Source of the DNA: Euglena gracilis
Lineage: Eukaryota; Euglenida; Euglenophyceae; Euglenales
Reading direction: 5' to 3'
DNA: 64,000 nucleotides
NCBI GenBank assembly: GCA_039621445.1
Contig: CP154956.1
Coordinates: 43,238,437 to 43,302,436 of the forward strand
Part shown: positions 54,785-64,000 of the stretch, piece after piece
Layout: each line of letters opens with the position of its first letter
How positions within the stretch are numbered: the first letter of the stretch is position 1
Translations under genes and position numbers: made by a program
The notes under the pieces: generated by a model
What the model was told of the DNA's origin: nothing
The model's database searches: none
The model's input: the letters and a program-made list of their open reading frames with translations, nothing else

Positions 54785-57700
54785 TGGAGAGAGAGGAACC
54801 AGGGGCCAGAATTGTTGCCTGGGTGCATCAACCATCCTGGCGGGCACAAAATAGGGAGTGGGAGAGGAGGGGGGAAGCCTGTGCATTTGGGTGGACAGGA
54901 AGGACACTGCTACAGGCGTGTGTGCTGTAACCAGCTGGGGTAGTTGGCCCCCCTGACTGACACTGACTAAAGCATTGCGAAGCGTCTGAGGTCAGCTCAA
55001 AATACAGCCATCTGAAGCAGACGTCGGCCAGGGAGAGAATGCCGACGATATTGCTTGCTGTGGTGTGGAGGGGTCGCTTTCTTTTCCTCCCAGGGCCCGG
55101 GGCAAAGGGCATGACACCCTGTTGTTTCGGACCAGGTTTCATCCCCCTGTCGAAAATGCCCTCCTAACCTACTGTCGCCCATGGCCCCTGGGGGTGCGAC
55201 CTTCCTTTAAAAAAAACCTGCACCGGACAACGGAGCTGGAGTACAATAGCTGGCTCCCCAACAACAATCGGAAGCTGGCTATTAAACTCCCCACAGACAC
55301 TTCTCCTCCATCTGCATCAATCCCAAGAGTCTCTCTCCAAAATGGGAATTTCACAGCGATCATTAATTGGTGTTGTTCTTGTTGTTGTTGCTGCTGCTGC
55401 TGCAACTACTGCTGTTGTTATGCAACAATTGCCAATGACTTCTGCAAATTCCCGTTTTCCATAATACTGCATGCACATCACTAAATGACGGAGAACTGTC
55501 ACAAACTTCGAAATGGTGAAGAACTGGAAATCCCAGCAAGAGGTCATACCGGCACCAAGATGGGCCAAGCAATGCGTGAGTTTGCTGACCAAAGACTGCG
55601 ATGCGCCCTGTTTTGAAAGTGAAGTCACGCCATGCAGAAGACAGGGGTAGGGGTGCTGTACATCTAAGAAGGACAGAGAGGGGCCACAAGCGATGGTGCT
55701 CGCACCATGTGTGAGGGAGCCATCGCCCGAGACAGTGATGGGACCGGAATCTACAGCGGCAAGGCTGCATGGAAAGGCCTGGTCGGGGGTCGACCCCCCC
55801 ACCTACCATTCGAAAGGAAAAGTTCCTTTTAGCGTCCAAGGCGCCGAGGGAACATTAGACCTGAAAATCTCAGAAATAAGGGAAGGGGTGGGTTGGGGGT
55901 GGCCGCCACCCACCACCCGTAGGGCCTGGAGGATTCACTGTACAGCCCTGTGCGGTGGAAGTTGCAAACGAAGCATTTTGATGACGCGTGAACAACATAT
56001 GGGGAATGGTCAAACCATCACATGGGGTGTACAAAACAAAAGGAGTGTCTTTTGGAACGACCGAAGCCTCAAATCATAGATCTCCTTAAGGCGAGAGGGA
56101 GTGCTGAGCCAGGGCTGGTTAGAGATTTGGGCTGGCCAGCTTGTCCCTCCCGAGGGGTGGGGGGGTGCTCCGGTAGCCATCTGCTCCAGTAGCCGCATCC
56201 ACCACATCCAGTAGCCCATCCACCACATCTGAGGAGCCGCATCCCACATCCACTCTGCTGCACGCATCCCACATCCGCACATCCGTTAGCCGCATCCTTC
56301 ATCCCACAAAATGGCACAAAATGGTCAAAAATTGTCAAAATGGGCCAAAAATGACCAAAAACGGGCCAAAAATCACCAAAATATGCCAAAAATGCCTTAA
56401 ACGTTTTTTTTTTACAAAAAAGGGGCCAAAAAGAGCCCAAAGCAGGAGAAAGGGGTCTAAAATGACCAAAAGTGTTCAGAAATAGTCAAGAAATGGGCGA
56501 GAAATGGTCGAAATGGGCCAAAACAGGGCCAAAAGAGGCCAAAAGCGACCCAAAATGGCCAAAACTGGTAAAAAGTAGCAAAAATCTCCAAAAGAGGTCA
56601 AAAACGGCCAAAGATGGCCAAGTGCGGCCAAAATGGCTGAAAAATGCACAGCTAGAGCCAAAAAAAATGACCGTTGCCCCTTACGGACTGCCCTTAGGCT
56701 GAAGGGATGGACGGCCAACAACCGAGCCGGGAATCGAACAGGGTCGAAATTCAAAAATTCAAAAAAAACACATTTTTTGAAATTTTGGGAGCATGGGCGA
56801 CGGTCCAAGGGTGCCAGAAATCACCATTTCACCCGAACTTTGCGTCTTTTTGATCGCCGAAGGTGCTTTGGTGCTGGGCCCTGGGGGGGTCTGCAAAACC
56901 TTAAGCTGCATGCTCTGGACCAACCTTCGTTTCATGGAACCCCCAGGGGCACAGCACAACTGGGGGACGTTGCCTGTAAAAAACTGCTGGCCTGCTGGAC
57001 CCCCAGGGAGAGTCCCCTCCAGTTTAAGAATTCCCCAGTGTCTCCAAAAGCTGCTGGGAGTGGCCCCAGTCGCACCAGCCAATGGCAGTGGGCAAACGCC
57101 AAAAATGCTACCAAGCCACTTGCTGCAGAAGTGGGGGGGGGGGGGCGGAGGAAGGTCAGCGAGGCGCCGGCCGTGACGCCGGCGGGGGCCGCGGCCCCTG
57201 CTTGTCGTGGGCTGGCCTCCCCTGGCGGTATGCCGCCACCACCATCTCCCGCAATTCTGCTGTTGCCAGGCCCCCCTCGGGTCTCTCCCCAGCCTTCCGA
57301 TGGCCCCGGCCTCAGCCACAGAAGGAACCCAAACACCCACTTGCAGGGCGTCGCAAGGCGAACCCCAGGGGCGGGTCCAGCTGGAGCACGAGGCTGGCAG
57401 ATTTGGGCTGGCTGGAAAAAGGCAGGCAGGTAAGCCAGACTCAGGGTCAAACTAGGTACCACAAAATCGAGACCACAGAAATGCCTAAAAACCGGAGCAA
57501 CCTGCAACCTGCCGGGCTGCTTTAGGCAGGGAGAGGAGGTCAGCAGACAATGGACCACCCGCAGCCATTGTGTTGGGCTGCCGGTTTCCCTGGCCCGAGA
57601 ACCGGGGGTGCAAGTGCAGCGTTGCAGAGCGGGGTCTGGTCGAGACATGCCCCCAGCGGGCGTGCAGGGCCACTTGAGCCTGGGGAGGAAAGCAAAAAGA

Positions 57701-59565
57701 CCCCCCAGCCCATCTTAAATCCTCGAGTAAGTTGTATGGGGAAGACTTGACACGCCCCCCGAATGGGGGGGGGCTTGTGGGACGGTGGAGAATGGCTCAC
57801 AGTCCAGTTATCTCAATCACTCCCCCCCCCACTCAAGCCCAAATGACTCAAAATGATGTGTTTTGGCCATTCCATCCGAAAGGAATTCCGGCCACTGGGT
57901 CATTCTGGCACCAAACCAAGGGGGGGAACATGCTGAGAAGCCAATCAGTCACAATAAAACCTCCTCACCATTGCTTCACCGCAACCACACTTTTCTTCAC
58001 TTAAATTAATTCATTCAATCAAATCATTTGCTTGATTACAAAAATAAAAATCTCCTTTTGGGTGAGGAACGACCCCCCAAAAACGACCCGATCGTCGTTT
58101 GCTTTTCTTTAAGTTGTCCGTTGCTTGGTTGGCCCGAGGGGAGGGGGGTTTAAGAGTGAGGTTTATAAGGAAGGGGTCCATCCTTGGAAGTGTCTGGTGA
58201 TTTAAAACACAGGAAATTGAATGAGTCTTTATTGAACAATTGTCCAAAGTGCCAACGCACAAAATGGAAGCAAATAAAAATGGAACAAAACAAACCAAGA
58301 AAAAATATCTTCGATCCAGGGGTTTTTTTTTAAAGCCAGGGGGTCCCGGGGACCCACTCAATTTCCCCCGAAAATGGCCAAAATCGTGAAAATGCTAAAA
58401 ATAGCACCATTTTCAAAAATTTTCGGCGCCGATCCCAGGGGGGCTCGGCCGGACCCCCCCACCCCACCCCCCCCCCCCCACCCGGGGGGCCCAAACAAAA
58501 AAAACCCGCCCTTATCACCATTGCCCACCCCCGGATGGGTGATAAACCTGCCCGGAACAACGTTGCGCAGCTTCTCACAGAAAGAAAGATGAAAGAAAAA
58601 GAAGAGAACTGATGGGTGCCAATAGCAAAATGAGACGCAGGGGGATAATAGTACTTATGCAGGTGGACTATTGGTGTTTGCAAAAAGAGAACCCTCCTTC
58701 CGCACACACCTCTGTCGGGTCTGGCTCGTGAGGGGGGAGGGGTCCAGGACTGGAGAACTCTCACTCAGGGCTGAACTGGGAGAGAGGAGTGCGGTGGTGG
58801 CCCACACCGACCTACCCCCAAGAGGCTAAGAGGTGGGCAAGAGGGGCGACTCCCTGCCAGCCCTGGTTGGGGCTGTCAAGAATCCCGTCCTGTTCCTGAG
58901 TGGCCCCGCCATCACAGTGGAAGGAGGGGCCTGTGAAAAAGAAGGGAGGGAGAGGTGGCAGTGAGGTCCGGCTTTTGTGGGCGCAGGCTTTGGTGCTGGG
59001 TCCTGCGCTGTGAGCAATTTTTGTCAGGTGGAAGGACAGCCATTGTCATTGAGCACACAGCACACAGCACACAGCACAGAGCCACAGGCGCCAGCACGGC
59101 AAACCGGAAGCAAACAGGGCCTTCTGGGGCGTTTGGATGTCTTCGAGTCCTGCTGGGGAGGAGGGCGGCAGAGCCCGGGAGTACTTCGGGCCTAGCCGTT
59201 GCGGGGTGGCACTGCATGCCACAAGTTGACAACAGGAAACCTGCCTTGCCCAGAACCAAGCCAACCCATTTTCAGCATCCCAGGCCAAGACGACCCCCCT
59301 CGCCCTAATGGTGACCTTCGAGCAGATGCTCAGGGCACAGAATAAGCATTGAACTTGGAGAAAATCGGGATGCCCCAGAGGCTGGATGTGGAGGATGCAG
59401 TCCAATATGCATTCCAAACCAATTTACACCTGGCGGGGGGTACCGCTCCGGTAGTGAGAAATTGAGCGTGACAGGGATTGGAGAGCAGGCAGTGGAAGGG
59501 GTCCGGGGTGGGGAAATGGCTGGGCCCCAGTTTTTTAAAAGGGAAACCGTGCGTGGATCCTGAGC
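54785..59565. other. Region between LRR gene and recognised myosin exons
   Basis: A degenerate repeat of about 11 bases (GGCCAAAAATG-like) fills 56300-56650. C/G foldbacks occur at 57820, 58460 and elsewhere. One short minus-strand frame ending near 57165 reads AELREMVVAAYRQGRPAHDK and could be a last exon, possibly of the myosin. Another at about 55070-55000 reads NIVGILSLADVCFRWL. Neither is assigned. The rest shows nothing I can support. Confidence 0.4.
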
Positions 59566-63952
<4,387 letters not shown>

Positions 63953-64000
63953 CTGCGACGTGGATTTGAGGGCGATGGTTGGGGGGGGGGCAGGGGGGCC

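Noticed and set aside
54176-54943. Long frames of His/Thr or Val/Trp/Cys over the TGTGG tract
   Set aside because: Translation of a pentanucleotide repeat; the same happens at 46744-47069 and over the ACAAC tract at 1488-1592.

Overview
This is a eukaryotic window, most probably from a euglenozoan (a diplonemid or euglenid protist). Short GC-rich exons are separated by repeat-packed introns, every recognisable gene lies on the minus strand, and two kinds of intron occur in the same genes. One kind is ordinary GT-AG. The other lacks GT-AG and follows a fixed geometry: three bases, then CAG (or CAT), then the body, then CTG (or ATG), then five bases. Its ends are inverted repeats. This resembles the nonconventional introns known from Euglena and reported from diplonemids. 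The assignment rests on architecture only.

Layout, left to right (transcription runs right to left): a 13-base gap (493-505), with the sequence left of it repeated at 13467-13956; a TIM44-like mitochondrial import gene (2471-4750, plus uncertain 3' exons down to 1124); a complete ten-exon FkbM-family methyltransferase with a signal anchor (6708-13100); a complete nine-exon S-methyl-5'-thioadenosine phosphorylase (16660-22183); loose exons of one or more unrecognised genes (23503-27190); a secreted RCC1-like repeat protein (about 29920-33858); a cytochrome b561 (34821-40328); a long leucine-rich-repeat protein ending in two EF-hands (43202-54334); and the C-terminal part of a myosin heavy chain (about 59566-63952, continuing off the right edge).

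Much of the rest is repeats: long CA/TG tracts, CT/GA tracts, TGTGG and ACAAC pentamers, and several families of short foldback elements with C-run/G-run arms. The most informative elements are MITE-like. One (7445-8337) has matching termini and an exact 8-bp target-site duplication, and it is itself a nonconventional intron of the FkbM gene: removing the element and one duplication copy restores the reading frame. A related family has two copies that are introns of different genes and a third (27577-27952) that sits inside a non-coding repeat. This supports the idea that these introns are transposon insertions excised from RNA.

The genes do not form one pathway. Their shared orientation fits the polycistronic gene clusters of Euglenozoa. 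Exon borders given to the base were set by reading frame, splice signals and family alignment from memory; those marked 'about' are not resolved.
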